DNA from: Dimorphilus gyrociliatus
Taxonomy: Eukaryota > Annelida > Polychaeta > Dinophilidae
Assembly (NCBI GenBank): GCA_904063045.1
Contig: CAJFCJ010000060.1
Span: 1 to 64,000, forward strand
Direction of reading: 5' to 3'
DNA length: 64,000 nucleotides
The position numbers and the translations under genes were made by a program. Position 1 is the first letter of the stretch. The number at the start of each line of letters is the position of its first letter. This document shows positions 21,290 to 32,077 of the stretch, in pieces. Under the pieces are notes generated by a model that worked only from the letters and a program-made list of their open reading frames with translations, searched no databases and was not told the DNA's origin.

Positions 21290-22330
21290 ATATGCTCTAA
21301 AAATATTTCCATAAGACAATTGAAAATAAACTTTTTCATCAGAATTATCTGAGCAATCCCTATGCAGATCACTGACTAATGAATCTCGTTGAAACATCGA
21401 GAGAAAAGAGATTCATCATTGATACAATTCGTTTCATCCTCATTGTTTATGCAGTCTTTTAGGGACTCGGACATGGAAAAAATGTCCCATGGAATGAACA
21501 ACCCATGAAAAAAGTGTCTCAATTTGGAGAGAAATTACCATTCAGGAAAACAATCCAAGAGAATAAGTTTCAGCAGATAAAGTTTGTTTAAAGAATAAAA
21601 CTACAATAATAGAATTAAAACACATTAAGAATAACTCTTGTTAACATGAAGAAAGAGAGACTAAAATGTAAAGTTATGATACATATATGTTTGATATTTT
21701 CTCCAAGAGATCCATTGCCATTATTAATCTCAAATCATAATCATCTCATAATTGCAATATTTTAACCTGCAATTTCAAATGTTCTTTCTTTTAGTGTTTT
21801 TTCAACTTTTTTTCAGATAAGAACTTTTTAAAAACCTCCATAAGGGAAGTCTTCTTATTTAATTCATCTACCAATTGGTAAAAAGAGTCCTTGGTTGAGG
21901 CATTGCTGTTCAACCTTCTGTACCAAGCTTCAACTTCATGGTTTATTCTGATAGTATAGCCAAACACCTTGCTGAGGTTGCCAAATTGAATTTTCAATTC
22001 AATTCAGATCTGACATAATCAAACTAAAGAATATAAAATCTTAGCATATGTCACATTTAAAAACAAGCACATCTCTACTGTTTCAGTGTAAACTTCTTTC
22101 TCAAAATTGAGTATACCAGTTTTCTTTGACAGACATAATAATGTACCATTACATCATCATAAAATATCAGTATCTTTATACACGTTAACAAAAGTCCAAA
22201 AATTTAGAATATTTCTTTTAAAAAGGGATATTCTTTCCAAAAATGGGACATTCTTTTCATAACCCACTTGCCATTTTTACATACTTCACTGATATAGCAC
22301 TAAAAACTGTTGGTTAAACAAGAATATCCG
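21290..22330 (-). pseudogene. LDL-receptor class A gene fragment interrupted by a MULE
   Basis: On the minus strand, 21400-21470 reads DCINNEDETNC and 21350-21400 reads DLHRDCSDNSDE, the calcium-binding ends of two LDLa modules. The first half of one module (CYISEVCKNGK) appears on the other side of the MULE-like block, around 22275-22310, so the transposon lies inside the module. LDLa modules are extracellular ligand-binding repeats like those of the big receptor at 41.2-47 kb. Downstream I can recognise nothing further. Confidence 0.55.
21468..22262 (-). mobile_element. second MULE relic with inverted ends
   Basis: The left end (about 21470-21500, 'catggaaaaaatgtcccatgg') and the right end (about 22232-22262, inverse of 'atgaaaagaatgtcccat') are inverted copies of the same GTCCC-containing motif as in the 19 kb element. 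The frame at 21791-21997 is a MULE C-terminal block (GYTIRINHEVEAWYRRLN) with several changed residues. I find no clear target duplication. Confidence 0.65.
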
Positions 22331-22479
22331 GCATTGGTAATTGAATTCTGCAATTCTCCTGCATTAACTATAGATATGGGTCATGAGTAAAATCTTAAAT
22401 AAATCAATTCATACAGCTAACCCTGAATTTAATGCAGACAAAAATATCATTCACTGAGTCTTTATGCTTAATTAAGCCA

Positions 22480-22920
22480 CTACTTTTCATTATCAGATTT
22501 CGCTCATCTGAGAAGTTTCCCAGACCCATTCAAAGTTGCTTCTCTTTGTTTTTGTGTTGTCTTTTCCCCAATATAGTAAAAAATTACTATACAAATTGTT
22601 TATACTATAATACTCAAACAGATGTTTTGTAAAATAGTGTAGAGTGTTTTTCCAGATTGGTAGTACCAATTATGGAAAAACTGTTTAATTCCTGAGAGAT
22701 TAGGTACTATTCCATTTTCTCTGCTAACAGATACCATGTTGTCATACATGGCTTAGTTCTGTTCCAGTGAACTGATTGCCTGTTTTATTTTTGAGTATTG
22801 GTATGTAATATCTTTCTTTATCCCATGGTGGAGTAGGTCAGCTAATCTGTCAATTTCTATTTCAGGTTCAGAGTGGTGACTATGAATATTCAACTGATGA
22901 TCATATTTTTTTCTTGTTGG
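22480..22920 (-). pseudogene. env: retroelement env C-terminal fragment
   Basis: The segment is homologous to the env tail at 13737-14290: heptad region (DRLADLLHHGIKKDITYQYS), then a degenerate membrane anchor, then a basic tail. A stop and frame changes separate the parts. No LTR is recognisable beside it. On its right it continues in frame into a receptor fragment. Confidence 0.75.
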
Positions 22921-23181
22921 AAGATAAATGACTAAGAAATGATCAAATGCAACAGAAACCATCATATCATAAATTTCAACTATAACAATATATCTGAATA
23001 GAGTTGCTTCTTTTAAATCACTTTTTAGAATTGTAACAGCCAAAAGTAAATTTAATGGAATTCCCATAGCAACTGAGAGTAGTAATGTAACAATTGGAAA
23101 CAATTGATTATATAACCAAGTACAATTTTCATTTTTTGTTGTATTCATTGTTCTTTTATACTCTAATAGAAATTCTGACAA
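22921..23181 (-). pseudogene. 7TM receptor N-terminal fragment fused to env
   Basis: From the first methionine at 23181 the frame encodes a short extracellular tail with an N-glycosylation site (NCT). Two hydrophobic helices follow: LFPIVTLLLSVAMGIPLNLL and RYIVIVEIYDMMVSVAF. Their spacing fits TM1 and TM2 of a rhodopsin-class receptor, with N in TM1 and D in TM2. The frame then passes without a stop into retroelement env at about 22918, giving a 142-residue chimeric frame. The rest of the receptor is missing. It is probably a truncated gene; a fortuitous fusion transcript cannot be excluded. Confidence 0.55.
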
Positions 23182-23918
23182 ACTTCTCTTCTTGTTCTTC
23201 TTTCCTTAAGCAGATTTAAGCTGAAGCCAAAGATGAGAGGAGAAGCATTAAGAATAGAGCAGTTTGCTGGATTTTTTAAAAGAAATTATTAAAAAAGAGA
23301 ATTTATATGAACATGTGATGATGTAATATGTTAATTTTTTTAGCATAAAAAAAACAATGAATGGAGCTAAAAATCTTTTTTATTGACATAATTTTAATTA
23401 GGAGAATAAGAAGAAAAAAATACAAATAATTCATACAATCATTGATTGCTAAAACATACATGTTTTATTTTTTTTCAATTTTTGTTGCCAATTGTGATAA
23501 ATGACACAAATAATTGTTCAATGATAAATATAGCTTGATTGAACAATTGATTTTAAAAGGCATTAGATGAGTTGTACAATTGTATTGATGATGGTAGGAG
23601 GTCAGATTTTTTGCTTTGAATGAGAACCAGTTTATTGTTTAAAAAAAAAACAAAAACATAAGATATATTATAAACAAGAGAATTTTCAAATCTTTGCAGA
23701 AAGTATTGGTATTAATTGAGTAGTGAAGCATACTAGTACTCAGCATTGAACTCTCTTTTGATATTTTCTTATATGCAAATGCAAAATGAGCTTTTTTAAA
23801 CCCTCATTAAATGGAGACTTATTGCTGTGGAAATGATAGCATTGCATGTAGAAATGCAGAAATGAGAAAATTCCAACTGCAAAACAGAACCAAATAAAAA
23901 TCAATAGACATAAAATGC
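23182..23918. other. no recognised gene; 3' flank of the PAN-like gene
   Basis: AT-rich; nothing beyond the poly(A) signal of the neighbouring gene. Confidence 0.4.
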
Positions 23919-23924
23919 TTTATT
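23919..23924 (-). terminator. poly(A) signal AATAAA
   Basis: The reverse complement of TTTATT, 28 bases past the stop codon of the PAN-like gene. Confidence 0.6.
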
Positions 23925-23951
23925 TGTTCAAAATTCATTTGTATTTTCTTA

Positions 23952-25133
23952 TTAGAGAATTGTTGTCACCTCACAAACTTTCATAATTCCCCTCTTATCA
24001 ACCATATTCACATAGAAGGCTTGACAATATTTATCACCACAAATACAACTATATTGACAATTGGTGGGAGATGAAAGAGTCAGTTTGCAGGTGAAAAATT
24101 CACCTTCAAACTTTGCCTTTATCTGATGTTCCAGTGGAATGTAGACAACAACTCCATTTGTATCCCCTGTTACTGCAGAATAGCACATCATATCTTGTCC
24201 TTTTATGTCAACTTTAAATTGGAATTTATTAGTATTGGAAGTGGGCCAAGGGAATCTAATTGTGATTGGAAATTGTTCAATCACTTCACAGGATTCATTA
24301 TCATTGTCAAAAATTTTATGATCCTTGGAAATTATTTTACTGCCAACCTTAATGTTTTGTATAAAATTTCCATAAAAGCAAAGATTTTCATCATATTTTT
24401 TAGTAATTTCATTGAGATCTATCATCTGCAGAGATGGAAAAGACAAAAAACACCTTGCAGGAGTTTGATATTTGAAAATAGAGATATAAATAATAAAAAG
24501 CAATGTAATAACTTACACTCTTCAACTTTAAACCTTCTGCAGTGAAAGCTATCACTCTATTATTGGTTTTGGCATTGTTCAATGCTATTTCTTTATCAGT
24601 ATAATTATACACTACATCATGAGCACCATCAAATCCACCAATAAAACAAGTCAATCTACTATCAGCAAGGCGATGTAATGACGTAGCAGCAATCTTATAT
24701 TGTACACATTCATATTTCAAAAAGCAATGGGTGCCCCATACAATTAGAAATGCGACACAGTTGCTTCGCTCAAAACAATAGCGTGAACATTTGTCTACTG
24801 AATTGAAATGGAAGCTTGCTATGTCTGAGCCACCACAATCCATACTTTCTTTAGTCCTTTTAAAGCCTGGTACCTCATCATTTCTCAAATAGCATCCATA
24901 TCCCATCTCATAGCATAGTGATCCAGTATCACAGATTGTTTGTCCATCATCATTATCTTAACAACAGACAAATTTGTTCTTAATTTCTACCTTAATTAAT
25001 TAATTAGTTAGTTACCTCCAACTTTCACTCTGAAAGAGAGGGGAATATTGCACTGTCCATTGACAAAATAGAAAACACCTCTCTGCAGAGTAAGAAAGAT
25101 AAAGACGGTTATAAAGTGTTCAGAAAACATCAT
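23952..25133 (-). CDS. secreted PAN/apple-like protein, three exons
   Basis: Exons on the minus strand: 25133-25016, 24956-24517 and 24425-23952. Both introns (25015-24957, 24516-24426) have GT-AG ends, and phases match (1 and 0), giving 343 residues with no internal stop. Residues 1 to about 27 form a signal peptide (MMFSEHFITVFIFLTL...). Exon 2 contains a Cys-rich module (MDCGGSD, KCSRYCFERSNCVAFLIVW, YECVQY) with the spacing of a PAN/apple domain, a protein- or carbohydrate-binding fold. The C-terminal third is a separate Cys-containing region (NCQYSCICGDKYCQ) that I do not recognise. The start is chosen from the two consecutive ATGs before the signal peptide. It is intact, with a poly(A) signal nearby. 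A secreted binding protein is inferred; the ligand is unknown. Confidence 0.8.
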
Positions 25134-26069
25134 TATGAAAGTTGAATAATCTGATTGCTAGATTCAACGGTGAAATAAAAAAAAGGAAAAATTTAAACAT
25201 TAAAATAATCCACTCCTTGTCACTTTAAAAATTCATTTGTTGTCAGCTAAACATAAAATATTCATAATTATCCATTAAATGAGATTTTTCTTTGTTCCCT
25301 TGTTTGTATTGGTAAAGAAACTTCAAATTACTTCTAGTTTTTTAAAGCGGTAACAAAGACAATGATAAAAAATTGATGTTCAAGCAGAATTTTTCTCTCC
25401 TATTTTCCTCCCAACTATTAAATATTGAATTTTGACCTATGGTTTAAACAATAAATATTCAAAACAATATAATAAGAGGAGAAAGAATTTACACTGCTCT
25501 TGTACAACATTTGTTATATTTGATGCTTATGAGTAGAACCAGAACTGTTAATTGTTAAAAATACATAAAATAGCTAAGTAAAGCAGTGCACTGTATTGTA
25601 ATTGTGGGAGTTTCTAGTCCCGGTCTATTTTTCTCCACAAACAATCTTTTGCCATTATTAATTTCATTAAGATAAGCCATTCTCCTCACATTTTCTTTAT
25701 AATTGTCCTTAAACTATGAGGTTAGAATTAAACATTTTGACATTGACCTTGACATTTACATTGTGTAAATAATTCATTTCTAAAATAGTAAAATATTCAT
25801 TTCCATATATCACCTTTATACTTTTTCCAACATTTCTGGATTATTCTTAGCATTATGAATCAAAATCTGTTTTTCCGCCTTTTAACTCTTTCTTCCTATA
25901 TTTGACAGAAAAATACTTTCCCCAAATCCTGGTGACATTGAACTTGATATTAAGTAATCCTTCTTTCTTGTGTTTAGTAAGGCCATTGAACTGTTATTTC
26001 AAAAGTTTTTTCTGCAAAGAAAAAAACTAATGATTTTTAAAAATTTAAAAATAAACACAATTCTACTTT
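25134..26069. other. no recognised gene; upstream flank of the PAN-like gene
   Basis: No clear TATA box is seen and no coding feature is supportable. Confidence 0.4.
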
Positions 26070-26171
26070 TCCAATGTTGAACAAGTAGAAAGGTCCTAGT
26101 GGATGTTGGTTCCAGTTCATCCTGCCAGGCTGAAGGTAGATGTTTGGAGTGAAACAATCAGGATTTATCTT
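26070..26171 (-). mobile_element. LTR fragment, family C
   Basis: About 100 bases closely match the interior of the family C LTR near 17830-17930 ('ccaatgttga..aagtagaaag', 'ggttccagttcatcct'). The ends are lost on both sides. Confidence 0.75.
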
Positions 26172-26691
26172 AGGTACAATCGAAAAGTTTCAAACTATGT
26201 GCTGTAATTTTAAAATGGCTCAGCTACTATCATTGATACTGTCCAATTGTCTTAGTAAATTAGTAAACTTTCATTGTGCAAACTTTCATTCGATTCTGTT
26301 GAGCCATTACAAATTTATTTTGGTGTAAGCAACTGCAAGTCATGTGCATATTGTTCTGATCAACAACAAATCATTGCATTTTTAGTGCATGAGAAGGTCT
26401 CTTCAAAACAAATTTATAAGTGGTTAAAAAGCTAATTTGGGGATGAAACTCTGAGTGAATGTTCCATAAGAAGGTGGGTTTCTGACATAAAAAAGGGAAG
26501 AAAAAATTTGGAGAATTCCCAAGATCTGGTTGTCCAAGGACAGCTGTAACAAGTCAGAACAGAGAAACAATTGACAGGCTTATCAGAGAAGATTGGACCA
26601 TTTCTCAGAGAGAAATCGCCAAAAAATTAGAAATTTGTAAAGAGGCTGTAGGAAAAATTATAAAGGAGCTGGGGTACAGAAAGATCTATGC
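26172..26691 (+). pseudogene. mariner transposase relic (N-terminal part)
   Basis: The segment begins with a mariner-like terminal sequence (about 26172-26195). Across several frames it shows the mariner DNA-binding region: QIYKWLK near 26412, then GDETLSEC.IRRWVSDIKKG, and finally TISQREIAKKLEICKEAVGK followed by ELGYRKIYA near 26600-26695. Stops separate these. The catalytic part is absent because a family A LTR piece begins at 26692. It may be the same mariner family as the relic near 1.5 kb, which keeps the opposite end. Confidence 0.75.
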
Positions 26692-26994
26692 ATGATAACC
26701 CTTGACCCTGTTTGTTGTGAACAACCCTTATCTGGAGTTAGACCCTTGTTGTTGACACCAATGGCACAAACAACTGATAAGGAATTGTATATAAGACAGG
26801 GTGTAGGTAGTAACAGGCATTCAGTCCTGAATCAACCCTCTTAGTCAACAGGTCTAGTATTACTTTAGAATAGAGTTTTATTGTTTTTACAAATTGCTTC
26901 TATATTCATCTTTATTCAATTCTACATCTCTTCTAAGTGGCTTATTCCTAATTTGATTTAATTTGGACCAGTACTTACTTACAACCCTATAGCT
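26692..26994 (+). mobile_element. LTR fragment, family A
   Basis: These 300 bases match the 3' half of the LTR of gypsy element 1 (39428-39728) nearly base for base, from 'atgataacccttgaccctg' to 'acaaccctatag'. The 5' half of the LTR and the last bases are missing. Confidence 0.9.
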
Positions 26995-27490
26995 ATGATG
27001 ACAGGACTCTACATCATTGTTGGTTCCGATGGTCACTTGGTAGATTGACCAATTATTTACTTTCCAAATATTATTTCTAATAAAGTAAAGTTTCTTTCAA
27101 AATAGTTCAAAAAATCCAGAAATAAATTTTTCTCAACAAGTTCTCTTTTAGAAGTTTTGAATTGTCTTTTAATGATATTAGCAGGTAAGAATGGTAGAGA
27201 GATTATTTTTCACCTCCATAATTTTTTTCTTTATAATCTTTTACTCATCCAAGATGCTGCCCTAAATAAAAAAAATTTTGTAATTCTCAAATGACTATTT
27301 ATACAATGAATACTTGTATTTTCTTAAAAACTGCACTTTTAAAATGATAAACACATCCTTGAATTGTTGTTTTTGGAAACATTTCTTTGACTTTTTCTTT
27401 CTTTTGCTCATTTACACAGCAAGCAGTTGAATTTTCAGTTTCAGAGAATTCTATATCTGTTATCTCATTTTGTCCAAAGACCATTGCAGT
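26995..27490 (-). pseudogene. MULE transposase relic
   Basis: The minus-strand frame from 27484 contains TTIQGCVYHFKSAVFKKIQ, which corresponds to the exon end QGCAFHFK.SIFRNIQ of the MULEs at 33 and 63 kb. An intron-like gap and then KDYKEKNYGG follow near 27235. Further on the equivalents of the next exon appear with stops, ending at 'accatcggaaccaacaatgatg' near 27015-27036, the HRNQQ/RTNN-VEG region. Several stops rule out function. It abuts the family A LTR piece. Confidence 0.7.
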
Positions 27491-28080
27491 TCTTATTTCA
27501 AGCTCATTACAATATTTCAGTTCATTCCTATTGTCCAGTTCAATACCATTTTCCAGCTTCTTTTCATTTTTCCTTTATATCTGTAGTCTAAATATCAATA
27601 AACCACTATTTCTAAGTGTACAGGAGGCGATGACTCATCTAGTTATCTATTCTCAGATTTATATTTAAGATATATTAGCCACTTTAATAATATCAAACTA
27701 TTGTCTATATGACAACAATAACAACAGAACTAAGTAAAAAGATATTTCTTTTATTATTCATGAAACATTATTTAAAATTTCATTTTAAAACCAGCAAAAC
27801 AAAACATACGAAAATGTTAAGGAGGAAATGAGAGTAGTTAATCTGCTGGTTTCCCCTAAACCAAATTGGTATTTAGTAGTATAAATTTACAGGAAGTAGT
27901 ATTCCCCTTCAACTGCCTCAGGTATAATTAATTCTAAGTTTGTTGTTTAGTATATATTCTACATAGTACAAGGTTTGTCTGTCAGTTGAATATATAATGG
28001 AGAATCTAACTCTATCCACAAATGAAATAGATGTGAAAAAATTCACTCCATATTTGATTTATATGTCAATTACTATCATT
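27491..28080. other. 3' flank of the metalloprotease gene; no recognised gene
   Basis: A plus-strand frame at 27997 encodes a glycosylation site and one hydrophobic segment before it becomes antisense to the metalloprotease. I do not regard it as a gene. Confidence 0.4.
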
Positions 28081-30043
28081 TTAGGATTTCTGGCAATTCT
28101 TTCCTCTAAATCCAGGTGGGCATTCACATACATAAGACAATTTGCCATGGTGACGACACACACCATTGTTTTGGCATGGATTTGAGCTGCACATATCAAT
28201 TGATTCAGTAGCCATAGCATTAGTCTTTGTCAAGCCTAATCTATGACATTCCCCACAGCATCTCTTGTCATACTTTCTAAAACAATATTCTGGAAATATT
28301 GAAATCAGAGCTTTACAAGTTGTTATCCTTGACCTTCCATATATGATATTTAATGGTGTATCAGTACAACCAGGTGGTACAGTTCTTATCAAAGCTTGTC
28401 CACCTGTACAATTACGTGCAAACCGCATGTTTTTATAAAGATTAAACTGTGAAGAACGAATACATCTGTGCTTATAGCATTGTTTTCCATCCCCACAAGA
28501 GCTTCCATCTTCTGCTCCAGGGTTTGAAATGAAGCAGCTTGGTCCCTTATCACATATCAGTTCATGACAATCATCAGTTCTGTGGCTTGAACATGCCCAG
28601 GTATTTGCAATTGCTCCATTTCCATACCTTAATATACATTGTTCAGTTTTTGAATATTTGAGTCCTGGATATTTAACATCAGAGGTAATTTCGTCCTTGT
28701 TGAATGCATCATGGCCACATACTTTATTCATCACACATACTCTTGGAAATCCATCTCGGGTATTTCCAATAATTGTATTATACATTGCATCAATTGAGCA
28801 TTGACTGAATATAAAAAAATGACTAATTTTAGAAAGAGGAAAACTTTCACCTCCAGGATTCATTATCTTTTCTGCACTGGCTGGACAAGCTGCATTAGAT
28901 CTTGATCCATCATGTCCAGATCCAAGATTATGTGCAAGTTCATGAGCAGCAGTAGACCAAGATCTCATGTTAATAAACTCATTAATTGAAACACCCCTCC
29001 TTGTACAGACTCCATGCATAAAAGCCAATCCAATTACATCACCATAATCATATACATCTTTTTTTGTCCAGACAAAAGTATGATCCCAATCCATAAAATC
29101 AGCTCCATTAGTATTTTCTTTGTTGTCCATCCAATCAGAAATCTTTCTCAGTGCTACAAGTCCAGAAATTGCTTCTCTGTCACCAATGTTGGGTAAATTT
29201 AATGGAGGAGGTCCATCTGTAAATGGGCAGTTTTCCCTATGCCTCAATATGATAAATTTTTTAGCATATACAGATATCATATATCTTGGATCATTGATTC
29301 TTCTATAAACAAGATCAACACCATTTAGTAAATGAATAAACTTGTATCTCAAAGCTTTAACAGCTTCATCTTCACCTTTGTTTCCAGTTGACTCAACAAA
29401 GTGATTCCATACTGTATAGTCAATGATGCTCACTGTTTCAACATGAAAATGAGGTTTTTTGACAACAGCTCTTTTCATATCTTCCTGAATTTTATCAATG
29501 TTCAAGGGATAAGTGTCCAATGATCTTTCAGAGGGGGAAAGAATTTCAAGAATATGTTCATCATCTTCACCACCACTCCTTGGAGAAATGAATACTTGGA
29601 GGCCATTATGTTCAAATTTTCCTTCAATTGCTCGCTTCACTTTACCATCAATAATATCTTCAGACACCATAACTGCAGCCCAGTATTTGTATCTTGATAA
29701 GGGTGCACTCCATGAAGATAACCTCTCGCCACATCCCGATTTTCAAATTCAATTTTCAAGTTGGGGTTCATGTTTGTATTTCTTTTGAGTTGAAGATTAA
29801 CAATATCATCATTAAGAGGAATACCAACACTAATATCGTAAGGATCATCCAGCGATCGTTGATAAATTCTCTCAAAATTATTGATTTTCACAATTTTTTG
29901 TTCTGTTAAAATAAAATATTTTTTTTGGAAAGATATAAAATACACATTTCCTCTCCCTCCCCTTTTTATAGTTGATAAATTTTTCACTACTTACCATTAG
30001 CTGTTATACAACCAACAAAGGATAAAATCAGGAAGAATTTCAT
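28081..30043 (-). CDS. secreted ADAMTS-like zinc metalloprotease with PLAC-like and EGF modules; one frame break
   Basis: Exon 1 (30043-29995) encodes a signal peptide (MKFFLILSFVGCITAN). A 92-bp GT-AG intron (29994-29903, phase 1) precedes one large exon. The prodomain runs to about 29690, where the reading frame changes within roughly 29640-29700, with no intron visible. From there 529+ residues are open: reprolysin domain with HELAHNLGSGHD (near 28909-28943), the three-histidine zinc site with catalytic glutamate, and a Met-turn (KIMNPGG); an ADAMTS-type Cys-rich module (YPGLKYSKTEQC, GSSCGDGKQC); a PLAC-like Cys cluster (YCFRKYDKRCCGEC); and a final EGF domain (SNPCQNNGVC, CECPPGFRGKNC). 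Thrombospondin repeats are not seen. It should cleave extracellular matrix or surface proteins. The single frame change is either a pseudogenising mutation or a sequence error, since everything downstream is well kept. Confidence 0.85.
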
Positions 30044-31124
30044 GATTGTTGATTTTCAAATGTACAGCAATAACAGATTATGTAATGATTGAAAATTTTC
30101 TTTGTCTCTCTCACATTTTATAACATTTTGTAAAATATTTTTTAAGTATAATTTTTTAATTTTAATGGATTTTATTTCATTGTTTAATTGTTTCCTTTTA
30201 TTGCTTGTTTTGTAAAAAATTATCATTCAGAAATTTTTTTTTCTATTTATGAATGAAAAAATTTAAATAAATGTAAAAAAGAATAAAAAAACATAAAAAT
30301 GATATCCTGGTGATATTTTATAATATGGAGATAAGGTATGAGTTTTACTCTCCAAGGTCATTATAAACTGGAGCAAAAAGTGGTACCCTATTGAAAAATA
30401 CACATAAAATTTAATCTTTAATCACTATCAATAGAATCTCTATCATTATCAATCTATTGAATTTTTAATATGCATTTTCAAACTGGCTACAGGAGATTGA
30501 CCTTGCAAACTGTCATTATTAAAAAGATTTAATATATAAAAGTTAACATTTTATAGAACATTCAAATTCAGCTCATAGGTTCTACCTGAAAAGTACCTGT
30601 GTAACAGAAACTGGTAAGACTCTTTACATATTAACATTTATAATTTCAGTTTTCATCACACAAAAATATCTTGAATTCTGAGGTTGTTGAGACAACAATA
30701 ACAACAATAAATCCTAGTATAAGTACCAGTTGTATTGACTGGGTAAAAAATAAAATAATATACTCAAACACAGACAAAAAATAATAAATTCAATTCAATG
30801 CATAAAATATTTACTGTATACTTAAAAGAAGTTATAGACTGATAATTTGAATTATGAATTTGGAACACAAGTAGAACATTTACTTTTATAGAATTACAAT
30901 TGTGGAATACACAAATAATAGAAAATTTTGCATGTGAAATAAAATACCATTCCATTTTATCAGGATGCAATAATCATGGTATTCAAGGATGAGAAAATGT
31001 TGTAGAACTGTTTATTCTTTCAGCACTTTTATAAATAGATTACTCCACGAAGGGAATTTGGCAAGAATTCATGTAAAATTGTTAAGTGAGGGAAAGATTG
31101 TTTCAGAATTAAAAGCAAAAAGTA
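30044..31124. other. no recognised gene
   Basis: AT-rich upstream flank of the metalloprotease. A short helix-rich open stretch at about 31015-31122 stops at the LTR; I cannot assign it. Confidence 0.4.
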
Positions 31125-32077
31125 TGTACTTTGTTCTATTGTAATTGTAGGAAGTCCTAGCTCGTTGCTATCAAATTCGTCCTCTCCAATCATTTACCAA
31201 TGTGCCAAAGTACTGGTCCAAATAGAACCTTTCAAGTTCGTCCACAAGTAGTCTTAATAAATGTAATTCCAGTAAAAATTAACCAACAAACACCAGTATT
31301 TCATTCAAAGAATATGTATTTGAGTAAATGAGTTTCTAGTTCTAAACAAGCAAGTTTGAACAACCAGCTGATGGTTAGAAAACTGAACTGACTACTGTTA
31401 AATTCGTAGGGTTTATATACTTTTCCAATAGTTCACAGTTCACAGATAAAAATATTCACACAAACAAATGTAACAATTTGGATAAAGGGAAAGTTCAAAT
31501 ATACTTCCATGTTTGTTACTTTTTCTTTATCTTGGAGAACTTTTGCTCCCTATTTTAGTAGGTCAGAAAGTTGCCTAAGATGTAACAATTATTAATAGAA
31601 GTTGGATTGATTCCTAAACACAAAAATAGGGAAAGGTCAACTTGATGCCGTTTTAATATACAACAAATTATTAATAATAATTGCTTGTGTAAGATAATAT
31701 GTTTCTGTGTAAAGGACTGGTAGGATAAAAGTATTAAACTTAATCATCTAATATAGTATTGTGCATACAATACTGTTCAAAAGTGACAAAAATCTAAAAG
31801 CTCCAAATATAAATAGAATAGTGGAAGATATAATTAATATTCATTAAATATGATGTGTATAATAATTAGGGTTAACATCTAAGTTGTAAAATACTTTTAC
31901 AACTTAGTTTAAATAGTGTATGTTGTAGTTTTAGGCATGTAGACTACTCAATAATACTCTTTCAATATTGCTTTCCATTGATGAATGAAATGTAACAATT
32001 TGGGTGTATTGTGTGCATTTGTGAGCCTGGTTATAAGCTTATGTGTTTAGTACCTACGAACTGCCTAAATGTGTACA
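31125..32077 (-). mobile_element. solo LTR, family B, minus orientation
   Basis: A full-length 953-base copy from TGTACTTTG to GTGTACA, colinear with the 3' LTR of gypsy element 2 (56456-57396) in reverse complement. No internal element sequence adjoins it. The right edge falls inside the FLYWCH exon of a MULE (the host resumes at 'gtgatcaagatc'). The left flank does not match the MULE's expected upstream sequence, and no target duplication is visible, so a rearrangement accompanied or followed insertion. Confidence 0.9.

Noticed and set aside
27997-28185. Plus-strand frame with a TATA-like upstream, N-glycosylation site and hydrophobic helix, resembling the start of a 7TM gene
   Set aside because: More than half of it is antisense to the well-supported metalloprotease exon, and it ends without further helices; treated as a chance frame.
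31015-31122. Helix-rich open stretch (RLLHEGN, KLLSEGKIVSELKAKS) that looked like a transposase helix-turn-helix
   Set aside because: Too short and without a second landmark; it ends at an LTR and could not be tied to a family.
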